In this document: positions 8,044 to 17,234 of the stretch, piece after piece
How the letters are laid out: each line of letters opens with the position of its first letter
How positions within the stretch are numbered: position 1 is the stretch's first letter
NCBI GenBank assembly: GCA_021209625.1
Contig: JAJOHZ010000003.1
Location: 1-44,446 of the forward strand
Reading direction: 5' to 3'
Origin: Erysipelotrichaceae bacterium
Lineage (GTDB): Bacteria > Bacillota_I > Bacilli_A > Erysipelotrichales > Erysipelotrichaceae
DNA length: 44,446 nucleotides
Translations under genes and position numbers: made by a program
The notes under the pieces: model-generated
Told to the model about the DNA's origin: nothing
Databases searched by the model: none
The model's input: the letters and a program-made list of their open reading frames with translations, nothing else

Positions 8044-8646
8044 ATGACACTTGAACAATTCGTAATAAAAGTGCTAGGAATCGCAAAGATAGGAAAGAAA
8101 TTTTCTAAAGATCCTTATGCCTTAGAAAACTATGAAGAACTCCATGACTTAGGCCAACAGATGGCATCCACATTAATGCCACCTCAAGAAGCGTGTACAT
8201 TGTTTGAAAGAGATGTTTATCCAACGCCTAATCTTTCAGTGCGTGTATTAATTACCGATGAATTGAACCAAGTATTGTTTGTGAGAGAGAAACAAGATGG
8301 TTATTGGTCTGTGCCTGGAGGATGGGTTGATTTGTTTCAAAGTGTTGAACAAGCAGCAAAAGCAGAAGCTTTACAAGAAGCGGGCGTGATGATTAGGATT
8401 CATCGTGTCTTATCTTTGTTTCAACGAGAACGACATAAAGATTATCCTACCTTACTCTCAGAAACATGTGTTTACTTTCACGCAAGCATTGAATCAGGCG
8501 ATCCTCACCCAGGATTTGAAACATTAGAAACCCAATGGGTTAATATTGAAGAAGCTTTACCGCAGTTATCACGCAAAAACTCAAAAGAAGAACTAATGAT
8601 TGCTTGGTCATGTTTAAAACAAGGTGATCAAGTTTATTTTGAATAA
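8044..8646 (+). CDS. Nudix hydrolase with N-terminal helical domain (YjhB-like)
   Basis: This 200-residue protein has an N-terminal helical region (about 1-65) like the Nudix_N domain, then a Nudix fold. The Nudix box begins at PGGWVDLFQS and ends AEALQEAGV. Two consensus positions differ (Q for the first Glu and A for Arg), but the two glutamates that normally coordinate metal at the end are kept; similar departures occur in the YjhB group. Substrate is probably a nucleoside diphosphate derivative, not determinable here. A TATAAT at 8020-8025 gives it its own promoter after the murF terminator. The ATG at 8044 follows AGAGAGA. Confidence 0.85.
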   Translation: MTLEQFVIKVLGIAKIGKKFSKDPYALENYEELHDLGQQMASTLMPPQEACTLFERDVYPTPNLSVRVLITDELNQVLFVREKQDGYWSVPGGWVDLFQSVEQAAKAEALQEAGVMIRIHRVLSLFQRERHKDYPTLLSETCVYFHASIESGDPHPGFETLETQWVNIEEALPQLSRKNSKEELMIAWSCLKQGDQVYFE

Positions 8647-8658
8647 ATAGGAGAGTGT

Positions 8659-9825
8659 ATGAAACTAAATATTGGAGTTTTTTTTGGAGGTGCTTCAGTG
8701 GAGCACGATATCTCCATTCTATCAGCGATGCAAGCAATGGCTGCACTTAATCGTGAACGTTACGATGTATACCCACTTTATTTGAATAAAGCGGGGATTT
8801 TGGTGAGTGGAAATGCATTAAGTGATGTAAAGACATTTAAGTCTTCTTCCTTAGTGAACAAGAAATCCATTCCAATCACATTAGTAAAAGAAAATCAAAG
8901 TGTTGTTTTACGCTATTTAAAAGGATGGAAGAAACCTGTTCGATTGGATGTCATCTTACCTGTGGTGCATGGCACCAACAGTGAAGATGGTAGTGTTGCA
9001 GGTTATCTTAATGTGATTGGAGCTGTGTATGGTGGAAGTGATGTGATTGCTTCAGCCATTGGACAAGATAAAGTTATTTTCAAACACATTCTTGAAAACT
9101 CCAAACTTCCAATTGTGCCTTGGTTTTGGTTTTATGGTAAAGATGTTGTAGCGTCACAAGTGTCCATCTTAACTCAAGCTAAGCAAATCGGATATCCTTT
9201 AATCATTAAACCTTCAAACCTTGGAAGTTCAGTAGGCATTGAGTTGGTTAAGAATGAAGCCGATCTTTTTAGTGCAATTGAGCGTACAAGTCAATTTGAT
9301 GAAAAGATTGTCATTGAAAAAGCCATCACTCATTTAAGGGAAGTGAATTGTTCTGTATTAAATATCAAAGGCAAACACACCGCTTCAGTGCTTGAAGAAG
9401 TAAGCAAAAGTGATGAGATTCTTTCTTTTACCGATAAATATCAACGTGGTGGTAAAGGCAAACACAGTGGTCCAAGCAAGGGGATGGCCTCATTGGATCG
9501 TCTTATTCCAGCCCCCATTGACGATGCATTAACCAAACACATTCAAGACTTAGCCACCACCTGCGCTCGTTTACTCAATGTGGGTGGGGTCGTGCGTATT
9601 GACTTTTTAATTGATACTCAATCCAATCAGGTCTATTTAAATGAGATTAACACCATCCCTGGGTCGTTATCCTTTTACTTATGGAAAGAAAGTGGGATTG
9701 ATTTTGAGAGTTTGATGGACATCCTGATACAAGGTGCTATTGAGCGTGAACAACGAAAAGAACATTTAGTTCATACGTTTGAATCTTCTGTTTTAGAAGG
9801 ATTTAAAGGAAGTAAAAAAACATGA
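8659..9825 (+). CDS. ddl: D-alanine-D-alanine ligase
   Basis: This 388-residue ATP-grasp enzyme joins two D-Ala for peptidoglycan synthesis. Visible family features are GGASVEHDISI at the N-terminus, VLPVVHGTNSEDGS, the ATP-grasp segment PLIIKPSNLGSSVGI, and the C-terminal metal and substrate motif RIDFLID followed by NEINTIPGS. The start at 8659 follows AGGAGAG at a good distance, 12 bases after the Nudix stop. It is close to murF, whose product uses the dipeptide. At 388 residues it is at the long end of the family. Confidence 0.95.
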   Translation: MKLNIGVFFGGASVEHDISILSAMQAMAALNRERYDVYPLYLNKAGILVSGNALSDVKTFKSSSLVNKKSIPITLVKENQSVVLRYLKGWKKPVRLDVILPVVHGTNSEDGSVAGYLNVIGAVYGGSDVIASAIGQDKVIFKHILENSKLPIVPWFWFYGKDVVASQVSILTQAKQIGYPLIIKPSNLGSSVGIELVKNEADLFSAIERTSQFDEKIVIEKAITHLREVNCSVLNIKGKHTASVLEEVSKSDEILSFTDKYQRGGKGKHSGPSKGMASLDRLIPAPIDDALTKHIQDLATTCARLLNVGGVVRIDFLIDTQSNQVYLNEINTIPGSLSFYLWKESGIDFESLMDILIQGAIEREQRKEHLVHTFESSVLEGFKGSKKT

Positions 9826-9840
9826 TCAATTAGGAGGTGA

Positions 9841-11208
9841 ATGATGGATTTATTGAACCTAACACTCTCAGAGTTTCGATTTCTCATAGAGACAAAACGA
9901 GTTAAAGAGTTAAGAATCGTCTTTGAAGAATGGCATCCTGCGGATATCGCAGACATGTTGACGTACCTGAGTTTAGAAGAAATCTTATTCTTATTTAAGA
10001 CCATCAATAAAGAACAAACCTCCCAAGTGTTTTCCTATTGTACCATTGAAACTCAAGAACGATTGATTGAGGCTTTTTCTGGTCCACAGATTAAATCAAT
10101 CCTTGAACACGTTGAATTTGATGATGTCGTGGACTTTTTAGAAGAACTACCTGACAATCTAGTGAGAAAAGTGCTTCAAAATGCTTCTGAAAGTCAAAGA
10201 CAAGAAATCAACATCTTACTATCTTATCATCCGAATTCAGCAGGTGCGCTCATTACCACCAAATATGTTGAAATCAATGAAGATGATACTTTAAAGGATG
10301 CAATCAATAAAGTACGTTCTCAAGGTAAGGGTGCTGCAAGTATTCAAACCTGTTTTGTGGTGAATCAAAACGATAGACTCATTGGTACAGCGCGTTTAAA
10401 AGACATGATGACCAATCCTGAAGATGAACTGGTTTCTGAAATCATGGAAACAGATGTCATTAGTGTTAATACTAAAGATGATCGTGAAGAAGTGGTTAAA
10501 GTCTTCTCTAAATATGATTTATCAGTGGTTCCTGTGGTGAATGATCAATTCTGTTTAGTTGGTATCATTACGGTAGATGATGTCATTGACGTCATTGAAG
10601 AAGAAGCGACAGAGGACATTCAAAAGATGGCTGCGATTAATCCACTCGAAGGATCATACCTACAAACCAGTGTGATGGATATGTTTAAGTCGCGTATACC
10701 ATGGTTATTGGTGCTGATGATTTCTGCTACCCTTACAGGACTGGTGATGGAAGCGTATGCTCACATCACTGTGGCTTTAACCAGTTTAGTGATGTTTATC
10801 CCTATGTTGATGGATACAGCAGGCAATGCAGGTTCACAAGCTTCCGCAATGGTCATCCGTGGGATTGCGATTGATCATCTTGATATCAAAGATTTCTTTG
10901 TGGTGTTATGGAAAGAAATGAAAGCTTCCGTAATCACTGGTGTTATATTGTTTGTGGTCAATGTCCTTCGCATTGTGATTTTTTCTCCTTCATTGGGTTG
11001 GGGTATCGCCATACTTGTTTCCGTTGCCATCTTCTTTACCATTGTATTAGCCAATCTCATTGGAGGTTCTTTACCATTAGTGGCTTTATTGATTAAGGTT
11101 GACCCTGCCGCCATGGCGGGGCCTGTGATTACCACATTAGTGGATGTGGTTGCACTCATCATTTACTTCAATATGGCTGCCTTTTACTTAGGGAGGGTGC
11201 TCACATGA
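9841..11208 (+). CDS. mgtE: Magnesium transporter MgtE (first copy)
   Basis: This 455-residue protein has the MgtE layout: an N-terminal helical superhelix (about 1-130), two CBS domains (about 135-255) that sense cytoplasmic magnesium, a linking helix, and about five membrane helices (about 285-455) forming the pore. The signature DTAGNAGSQASAMVIRGIA is present, as is the pore segment KVDPAAMAGP. AGGAGGTGA directly precedes the start; an ATG three bases further (9844) is an equal alternative. Sixteen bases separate it from ddl. The second copy starts four bases before its stop, so the two are translationally coupled. Confidence 0.93.
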   Translation: MMDLLNLTLSEFRFLIETKRVKELRIVFEEWHPADIADMLTYLSLEEILFLFKTINKEQTSQVFSYCTIETQERLIEAFSGPQIKSILEHVEFDDVVDFLEELPDNLVRKVLQNASESQRQEINILLSYHPNSAGALITTKYVEINEDDTLKDAINKVRSQGKGAASIQTCFVVNQNDRLIGTARLKDMMTNPEDELVSEIMETDVISVNTKDDREEVVKVFSKYDLSVVPVVNDQFCLVGIITVDDVIDVIEEEATEDIQKMAAINPLEGSYLQTSVMDMFKSRIPWLLVLMISATLTGLVMEAYAHITVALTSLVMFIPMLMDTAGNAGSQASAMVIRGIAIDHLDIKDFFVVLWKEMKASVITGVILFVVNVLRIVIFSPSLGWGIAILVSVAIFFTIVLANLIGGSLPLVALLIKVDPAAMAGPVITTLVDVVALIIYFNMAAFYLGRVLT

Positions 11209-12562
11209 TTGATTTCAACCAATGTAATCCAGAACTGCTCTCACAACTCATTGAAGGAAGACAAGTCAAGAATCTAAGAGAACTCTTTGATGAAATGAAC
11301 ATTGTCGACTTAGCCGAAATTGTTGCGGAGTTAAGTGTTGAAGAGATTTTGTTTTTGTTTAAAACATTAAGAAAAGACATCAGCGCACAACTATTTACGT
11401 ATCTTCCTAATGAAGTGAAAGCAGCCATGATTTCATCCTTCACTTCAGGTCAAATCAAATCAATGATTGAAACCTTGTATACCGATGACTTGGTGGACTT
11501 CCTTCAAGATCTTCCTGCCAATGTGATTCGTCAAATATTAAAAGAAGCGGATCATGAACAACGTTCTGAGATTAATCTTTTATTAAGTTTTCCATCTTAT
11601 AGTGCAGGAAGCTTAATGTCTTTAGACTTTGTGGAACTCAAGGCCGAAGACAGTGTGAAACAAGCCATCGTAAAGATTAAGAGACAAGGTAAAGATGCTG
11701 AAACCATTCAAGTGTGTTTTGTGGTGGACGAGTTAAGAAACTTAGTGGGGTCAGTTTCCCTGAGAACAATCTTGTTTGAAGATGATGATGTTTTGATGAA
11801 AGACATCATGGACATTGATGTGATTTATGCAACTGTTTATGATGATCAAGAACGAGTTGCAAAACTGATGCAACGCTATGACTTAACGGTATGCCCAGTT
11901 GTGAATGATGAGTTAAGACTCATTGGGATAGTCACCATTGATGACATGCTTGACGTCTTAGAAGATGAAGTCACAGAAGATATTCAAAAGATGGCGGCGA
12001 TCATTCCTTTGGATGGGTCGTATCTAGAAAACTCATTACATGACATTGTCAAGTCTCGCATTGCGTGGTTGCTGGTGTTGATGGTGAGTGCAACCCTTAC
12101 AGGAAGCATCATTGGTGGCTTTGAGCAACAGATTGAACTTCTTCCTGCATTATCCTTTTTTATACCAATGATCATGTCAACCTCAGGTAATGCGGTTCTC
12201 AAGCTTCTGCCATGGTTATTCGTGGGATTGTGGTGGATCAGCTGGATACTAAAGATGTCTTTAAAGTCTTGAGTAAAGAACTCTTGGTGGCTTTACTGAG
12301 TGGATCCGTTATCTTTGCAGCGAACATGATTCGGGTATTAGTGTTCATGCCTTCATCTGATTTGTCAGTTCATTTTGTGGTTTCAATGACGTTGTTTCTC
12401 ATGATGATAATCTCAAAGATGGTAGGGGGGTTATTGCCTCTTCTTGCGAAGAAGTTTAACCAAGACCCTGCAGCCATGGCAGCGCCCCTCATCACCACCA
12501 TCGTGGATGCGTTAGCCATGCTCATCTACTTTTCATTAGCATTGCTTTGGTTAGGACTTTAA
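11205..12562 (+). CDS. mgtE: Magnesium transporter MgtE (second copy, interrupted by an apparent 1-base deletion)
   Basis: A paralogue of the preceding gene with the same N-domain, CBS pair and transmembrane region. The reading frame breaks in the pore signature: after SGNA the sequence GCGGTTCTCAAGC yields NAVLKLL, while adding one G to the GG at about 12190 restores NAGSQASAMVIRGI and continues to the stop at 12562. The corrected length of about 452 matches the first copy (455). A lost G in GGG is the simplest explanation. The start ATGA overlaps the stop of the first copy. Two tandem copies suggest heteromers or a recent duplication, although the proteins are already clearly divergent. Confidence 0.88.
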
Positions 12563-12574
12563 GACAGATTTTGG

Positions 12575-12580
12575 TATAAT
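12575..12580 (+). promoter_or_regulatory. -10 box of deoD promoter
   Basis: TATAAT lies 25 bases before the deoD start; the candidate -35 (TTAGGA, 12551) is weak and overlaps the end of the second mgtE. Confidence 0.5.
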
Positions 12581-12605
12581 GGTATCGTAATAAGGAGATT
12601 TAACT

Positions 12606-13316
12606 ATGAGTACACCCCATAACCATGCGAAATTAGGCGATATTGCGAAGACGGTTTTAATGCCAGGAGATCCACTACGTGCCCAATTCATTGCGGAGAC
12701 ATTCTTAGAAGATGTCGTTATGTTTAATAATGTAAGAAACATGTATGGGTTCACAGGAACCTATCAAGGCCATAAGATTTCTGTCATGGGTTCAGGCATG
12801 GGAATGCCTTCTATCGGAATCTATTCTTATGAACTTTATACCGTGTATGGTGTTGAAAACATCATTCGTATTGGATCGGCAGGTTCATATCATAAGGATG
12901 TGAAAGTCTATGATGTCATCTTAGCTGACAGTGCTTGGTCAGAAAGTTCATTTGCGAAGACAGCATTCAATGTTGAGGATACTGTCCTGTTCCCATCCCC
13001 AACGTTAAATCAAGCGTTACTCAGCGCCGCAAAGCATTTAAACATTCATGTAAAGTTAGGACGCATTCATTCATCCGATGTCTTCTATCGTGATTCAGGT
13101 GTGAGCTTTGAAACGATTGCCTCTGAAACAGGTAGCATGTGTGTTGAGATGGAATCCTTCGCTTTGTTTGCGAATGCCAACAAACTCGGAAAACATGCCG
13201 CATGCTTAGTGACCATTTCTGACTCATTGGTGACCCATGAAGCCACAACACCACAAGAAAGACAAGAATCATTCACTAAGATGATGCAAGTTGCGCTAGA
13301 AATGGCTAAACTATGA
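12606..13316 (+). CDS. deoD: Purine-nucleoside phosphorylase, DeoD type
   Basis: This 236-residue protein matches the hexameric DeoD purine nucleoside phosphorylase, which splits purine (deoxy)nucleosides with phosphate to base and pentose-1-phosphate for salvage. Visible motifs are VLMPGDPLRA near the N-terminus, MGSGMGMPS, IRIGSAGS, and the nucleoside-binding CVEMESFALF followed by TISDS with the catalytic Asp. Length equals that of the family. AAGGAG precedes ATG 12606. A 63-residue gene overlaps its stop by four bases. Confidence 0.95.
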   Translation: MSTPHNHAKLGDIAKTVLMPGDPLRAQFIAETFLEDVVMFNNVRNMYGFTGTYQGHKISVMGSGMGMPSIGIYSYELYTVYGVENIIRIGSAGSYHKDVKVYDVILADSAWSESSFAKTAFNVEDTVLFPSPTLNQALLSAAKHLNIHVKLGRIHSSDVFYRDSGVSFETIASETGSMCVEMESFALFANANKLGKHAACLVTISDSLVTHEATTPQERQESFTKMMQVALEMAKL

Positions 13317-13504
13317 AACACATTCTCTTTGTGAAAGGGATTAAAACACAAGAAGATGTAAGAAAAATCACAGAAGCCCTCAATGATACTCAACTTCAAT
13401 TTGAAGTCTCTTTAACCAATCAAGCAGTCATTATTCATGGTCGTAATGATTTGGTAAGAGTGGCTAAGATTGCCTTACTAGAAGCAGGATATATCGTCGA
13501 TTAA
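13313..13504 (+). CDS. Small HMA-fold-like protein
   Basis: This 63-residue protein shows the alternating beta-alpha-beta pattern of heavy-metal-associated/ferredoxin-like domains, ending in LLEAGYIVD, but it lacks the CxxC metal motif, so metal binding is doubtful. It overlaps deoD by four bases (ATGA) and precedes a strong terminator, so it is the last gene of the deoD transcript. Function is unknown. Confidence 0.75.
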   Translation: MKHILFVKGIKTQEDVRKITEALNDTQLQFEVSLTNQAVIIHGRNDLVRVAKIALLEAGYIVD

Positions 13505-13533
13505 CCTTAAAGTCAACACTTTAAGGTTTTTTA
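13503..13533 (+). terminator. Intrinsic terminator of the deoD operon
   Basis: AACCTTAAAGT (13503-13513) pairs perfectly with ACTTTAAGGTT (13518-13528), followed by T residues. Confidence 0.88.
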
Positions 13534-13616
13534 ATGAGCATTGTTATTCGTGATTGAGTTCAAGGATTCACAAGCGTATAATGAAATTAACAATCAATAG
13601 AATTAAGGAGAAACAC

Positions 13617-14561
13617 ATGAGCCAACCATCATCAGCTCAACCTACTTCAAAGAAGAAGAATCGTCTGTTTATCCTCGTAGCGATGATCATTCTCATTCTT
13701 ATTTTATTGTTCAGTTTAAGTATGTGTGGAAAAGGACCATCCACACAAAACCAAGGCGATCCACTGGTTTTTGACGATCCTGTGTTCGAACAAGCCGTTA
13801 AAACATCCCTAAATAAAGGATCCAATGATTCAGTGTATGCTAGTGATTTGAGTGAGATTAAGACACTGCACATCATGGCGGACACATTGTTGATGTATAA
13901 AGCAGGCGAAGAAATGAAAAGACTGGTGTTCTTTTATGGTACGGCAGTAGAAATCGATGATGTACGTCAAGAAATACAAGGCACACTTACATCATTAGCC
14001 GATTTGAAGTATTTTCCTAACTTAGAAATCCTTTATGTGGCATTTCAAAAAAACATAGACTTCACGACAGTTAAAGACATTTCGAAGGTACATATGTTGT
14101 ATCTTTATGGTAACGATCAAGACACGATAGACTTTGTAGCTAATTCAAGTAATCTTGTGACACTTCATGTCAATCATCATCAAATTGAGAACTTGGATGC
14201 ACTTAAAGATTCATTAAAACTAAAACGTCTTACGGTAGCATACGGGCCACTAAAAGACATTACAGGAATCAAAGATGCGGTACTCTTAGAACGTCTTGAT
14301 TTTTCAGAAAATCAGCTCACTGACATCAGTGCGTTAGAAAAACTAGTCTTAATCAAAGATCTTTATTTAAGGGTCAATAACATCAGTGATATCACTGTCG
14401 TTTCTAATCTAAAAGAACTTAACTTCTTAGGTTTAAGTCAAAATAACATTTCAGATGTATCTCCAATCGCATCGCTTGAAAAACTCACACGCATCATGCT
14501 TGCGGACAATCCAGTCAGCAACATGGAAACCATTTCTAAATACGAAGATATTATTGAATAA
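13617..14561 (+). CDS. Leucine-rich-repeat protein with N-terminal membrane anchor
   Basis: This 314-residue protein has a short lysine-rich cytoplasmic end (KKKNR), one membrane segment (about 19-40) and an extracellular part. Residues about 130-310 contain 22-residue leucine-rich repeats of the internalin type, seen as recurrent LxxLxxLxLxxNxIxDIxxL patterns such as LDFSENQLTDISAL and LGLSQNNISDVSPI. No LPXTG sorting signal is present, so anchoring is by the N-terminal helix. A role in surface protein-protein contacts is likely; the partner is unknown. AAGGAG precedes ATG 13617, with TATAAT at 13577. Confidence 0.85.
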   Translation: MSQPSSAQPTSKKKNRLFILVAMIILILILLFSLSMCGKGPSTQNQGDPLVFDDPVFEQAVKTSLNKGSNDSVYASDLSEIKTLHIMADTLLMYKAGEEMKRLVFFYGTAVEIDDVRQEIQGTLTSLADLKYFPNLEILYVAFQKNIDFTTVKDISKVHMLYLYGNDQDTIDFVANSSNLVTLHVNHHQIENLDALKDSLKLKRLTVAYGPLKDITGIKDAVLLERLDFSENQLTDISALEKLVLIKDLYLRVNNISDITVVSNLKELNFLGLSQNNISDVSPIASLEKLTRIMLADNPVSNMETISKYEDIIE

Positions 14562-14573
14562 ACTAACTTCATC

Positions 14574-14613
14574 AAGGCTTCCTTAAGGCCATTCAAGGAA
14601 GCCTTCTTTTTTA
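14574..14613 (+). terminator. Intrinsic terminator after the LRR gene
   Basis: AAGGCTTCCTT (14574-14584) pairs with AAGGAAGCCTT (14595-14605), followed by a T-rich tract. Confidence 0.88.
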
Positions 14614-14647
14614 TCATCAAAACATCCATTTTTGAAGCATTTAGGAC

Positions 14648-14676
14648 TTGATAAAACATTTTGGGTATGTTAGTAT
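14648..14676 (+). promoter_or_regulatory. Promoter of the tRNA cluster
   Basis: TTGATA (14648-14653) and TAGTAT (14671-14676) are separated by 17 bases, 30 bases before the first tRNA. Confidence 0.65.
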
Positions 14677-14705
14677 TTAAAAGCGCTAAGTTGCTCAGCA
14701 GCAGT

Positions 14706-14796
14706 GGAGATGTACTCAAGAGGCTGAAGAGGTGCCCCTGCTAAGGGTATAGGTCGGGAAACTGGCGCGAGGGTTCAAATCCCTCCATCTCCGCCA
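14706..14796 (+). tRNA. tRNA-Ser (GCT)
   Basis: A class II tRNA with long variable arm. The acceptor arm GGAGATG pairs with the CATCTCC before GCCA. The anticodon loop is CTGCTAA, anticodon GCT, reading AGC/AGU serine codons. The T-loop GGTTCAAAT is present and CCA is encoded. Confidence 0.95.
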
Positions 14797-14821
14797 TTTT
14801 TACAAATAGATATTAATATAC

Positions 14822-14897
14822 GGTCCAGTGGTGTAGCGGTTAACATGCCTCCCTGTCACGGAGGAGATCGCGGGTTCGATCCCCGTCTGGACCGCCA
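14822..14897 (+). tRNA. tRNA-Asp (GTC)
   Basis: The acceptor GGTCCAG pairs with CTGGACC, the anticodon stem CCTCC/GGAGG encloses CTGTCAC with anticodon GTC, and the T-loop is GGTTCGATC. CCA is encoded. 76 bases. Confidence 0.96.
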
Positions 14898-14904
14898 TTT
14901 CTTT

Positions 14905-14978
14905 GCAGGTGTAGTTCAGTGGTAGAACACGACCTTGCCAAGGTTGAAGCGGGGGTTCAATTCCCCTCACCTGCTCCA
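14905..14978 (+). tRNA. tRNA-Gly (GCC)
   Basis: The acceptor GCAGGTG pairs with CACCTGC, followed by T and encoded CCA. The anticodon loop TTGCCAA carries GCC. T-loop GGTTCAATT. 74 bases. It is separated by only seven bases from tRNA-Asp, so the three tRNAs form one transcript. Confidence 0.95.
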
Positions 14979-14989
14979 GAATCAAATTT

Positions 14990-15012
14990 GAGTCCTTAAG
15001 GGGCTTTTTTTG
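14990..15012 (+). terminator. Terminator of the tRNA cluster
   Basis: A short AGTCC/GGGCT stem (14991-15005, two G-U-type pairs allowed) is followed by seven T. Confidence 0.65.
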
Positions 15013-15090
15013 TGTTTTGATGAATTCATATTCTGCTTGTTTAGATTCAATTCCAGTGATAGACTGAACTTGACAAAAGAAGGTATCAAG

Positions 15091-15543
15091 ATGAGAGCGA
15101 AAAAACGTTATATTGTAGTTGTGTTAATGATGTTCATCATTGGATGTTCTCCTTACAAACAGTTTAATCCTTTTAATTCGTATTCAAAAGTCACTTCAAT
15201 CACTGTGTCTGAATACAAACCATTGTATTCCAGTACTTTGCCTGACTTAATCAATACAGTGACATCCTTGCAGGATGTCAAAGAGATAATGTCAATCATC
15301 AACCGTTCTTATGATAAAAATGAAACCATTAGTAATGAAGCCATTTTTTCAAATCCAAACTTGTTTGATTTTCAGTTAGGTTTTGAAGGAGAAAATCTTC
15401 CATTTACACAGCTCTTAATAAAAATTGCAGATGAGAAAGTGACCATCACTACTCTCATCTTCTCAAGTGGGAATGAGCAACATATCAAATTATATGAACT
15501 TCAAGCGAAAGATGTAGAAGAGTTTAAAGGATATCTTCAATGA
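15091..15543 (+). CDS. Predicted lipoprotein, unknown function
   Basis: The 150-residue product starts with a positively charged lipoprotein signal peptide and a lipobox ending in IIGC, with the lipidated Cys near residue 19. The mature part (about 130 residues) is soluble and not one I recognise. ATG 15091 follows AGAAGG. It stands alone between the tRNA cluster and murB. Confidence 0.75.
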   Translation: MRAKKRYIVVVLMMFIIGCSPYKQFNPFNSYSKVTSITVSEYKPLYSSTLPDLINTVTSLQDVKEIMSIINRSYDKNETISNEAIFSNPNLFDFQLGFEGENLPFTQLLIKIADEKVTITTLIFSSGNEQHIKLYELQAKDVEEFKGYLQ

Positions 15544-15765
15544 TTGAATCTTTGATTTAGTTGTAGTCTGATGACCACAACTAATGATTAATATAGGATT
15601 CATTGAAATTATGGTACATTAAGACCCACCATGTTCTTTCCACACTCTTCACATCCTTAGCCCATAAGGTAAGTTCATTTTGATCATTCCCCTTGGCTTA
15701 ATGGACAAAGAGGGTTGTATTTTAAGACTTTTTTCTTTATGATACCTTAGTGAAGGTAAACTACT
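15544..15765 (+). other. Intergenic stretch before murB
   Basis: About 220 bases with no convincing gene. It holds an imperfect hairpin at 15559-15586 (TTAGTTGT and ACAACTAA arms), possibly the end of the lipoprotein transcript although a T-tract is missing. A murB ribosome binding site (GAAGG) lies just before 15766. Confidence 0.5.
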
Positions 15766-16640
15766 ATGAATATTCTTATCCAAAACAATATATCTCTTAA
15801 ACGATTTAACACATTACGCTTAGATTCCACATGTGATTATGCGATTACACCACTTAACATACAAGGCGTCATTGAAGCCATCCAACTGACACAAGACAAA
15901 CGTCGTGTGATTTTAGGCAATGGTTCCAATGTCCTTTTAACGCAAGAACATTATGATGATTCGACTGCATTTATTCTTATGCACCGTTTGGATGATCTTG
16001 ATATTCAAGACAATGAGATTGTGGTAGAAGCTGGAAGAACACTTCATGACTTAGCGTGGTTCACCATGGATAATGAAGTGGAAGGCTATGCTTTTTGTGA
16101 AGATATCCCAGGTACTGTAGGTGGAGCTTTACTCATGAATGCAGGTCAATGGGAATACACCATTTCCCAATATGTCAATTGGGTTGAAGTGGTGCATTGT
16201 GATGATGCACGTCTTGAGCGCATTTATCCACAAGAAGGTTTCTTTGGGTATCGTCATTCTGGATTTAACACCATGAATGCGATCATTGTTCGCTCAGGGT
16301 TATCCATTACCCATGGTAACTACAATGATATCTTTGAAAAATCATGTACTACAAACGTGAACGTTATATGAAACAACCTCGTAACTATCCTAATGCGGGA
16401 AGTGTGTTTAAACGCCCTTATAAGAATGGGGAATCCTTGTATGTGTGGAAACTCTTTGATGCGACATCACTTCGTGGTCATCAAATTGGAGGAGCACAAA
16501 TTTCAGAAAAACATCCAGGGTTTATTGTGAATGTGGACAATGCCACTTCCACGGATTGTGTCAACTTGATTAAAGAGGCCCAAAAACGGGTTAAAGAAGC
16601 ATTTGATGTTGATTTAGAACTTGAATGGAGAATCATCTAA
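15766..16640 (+). CDS. murB: UDP-N-acetylenolpyruvoylglucosamine reductase MurB (interrupted by an apparent 1-base deletion)
   Basis: MurB reduces UDP-GlcNAc-enolpyruvate to UDP-MurNAc with FAD and NADPH. The N-terminal piece has the FAD-binding LGNGSNVLL and DIPGTVGGALLMNAG motifs and FGYRHSGF; the second piece has KQPRNYPNAGSVFKRP and, near its end, the catalytic-Glu region SEKHPGFIVN. The frames differ: restoring one A in the AAAAA run at about 16337-16341 gives FEKIMYYKRERYMKQP and an uninterrupted product of about 291 residues, the normal length. An essential gene is unlikely to be dead, so consensus error is favoured. Start at 15766 follows GAAGGTAAAC. Confidence 0.92.
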
Positions 16641-16661
16641 CTGTCTTAGGACAGTTTTCTT
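16639..16661 (+). terminator. Intrinsic terminator after murB
   Basis: AACTGTC (16639-16645) pairs with GACAGTT (16650-16656) around a TTAG loop, then a T-rich tract. Confidence 0.82.
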
Positions 16662-16739
16662 TTGGGCACAACACAGCACCCTTAATCTAAGTTATGTTAG
16701 GATATGTTTAAGCAACTTAAGTAAGAATGGGTTGATGTT

Positions 16740-17174
16740 ATGAACTTAAACATGTTTCAAAACAAAGAATGGAGAAAACGTATGCTTGTGACCTTTTTAG
16801 TGGCTTTTGCGGTTTTTATGATCATTGATTTGATTTGGTTGGGTGTCATTGCTGCTCCTTTTTATCGCAATCAGATTGGCTTTTTGATGGCAAAGAAAGT
16901 GAACTGGGGTGCAGCTGTCCTGTTTTATCTTATCTTCATTGCAGGTATGGTCATCTTTGTGATTGATCCAGCCCTACAAGCTCAATCATTCACCTCGGCT
17001 TTAGTGATGGGGGCTTTGTTTGGTTTAGTCACCTATGCTACCTATGATTTAACTAATTTGGCCACTCTAGAAGGATGGCCACTTACCTTGGTGATTGTGG
17101 ATCTTCTATGGGGAATGTCTTTAAGTGTACTTGTTAGTAGCATCACTTATCTTATCATCAACGCCTTCTTCTAG
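16740..17174 (+). CDS. DUF2177 family membrane protein
   Basis: This 144-residue protein has four membrane helices: about 15-38, 55-72, 80-100 and 115-140. The segments DLIWLGVIAAPFYR and YATYDLTNLATLEGWPL are characteristic of the DUF2177 family of inner-membrane proteins, whose function is unknown. Its terminator hairpin overlaps the stop codon. It is flanked by terminators on both sides, so probably monocistronic. Confidence 0.88.
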   Translation: MNLNMFQNKEWRKRMLVTFLVAFAVFMIIDLIWLGVIAAPFYRNQIGFLMAKKVNWGAAVLFYLIFIAGMVIFVIDPALQAQSFTSALVMGALFGLVTYATYDLTNLATLEGWPLTLVIVDLLWGMSLSVLVSSITYLIINAFF

Positions 17175-17182
17175 AAGGCTTT
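17163..17182 (+). terminator. Intrinsic terminator after DUF2177 gene
   Basis: GCCTTC (17163-17168) pairs with GAAGGC (17174-17179), followed by TTTT. The stop codon lies in the loop. Confidence 0.75.
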
Positions 17183-17234
17183 TCTCATGGTCAAAAGTGA
17201 GAAAATGCGATACAATAACAAGCGAGGTAAACTT

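Noticed and set aside
12140-12280. Programmed frameshift in the second mgtE
   Set aside because: No slippery heptamer or downstream pseudoknot is apparent, and similar one-base breaks occur in nine other unrelated genes; sequencing error fits better.
14800-14985. Minus-strand ORF of 61 codons
   Set aside because: It is the antisense of tRNA-Asp and tRNA-Gly and reflects their sequence, not a protein.
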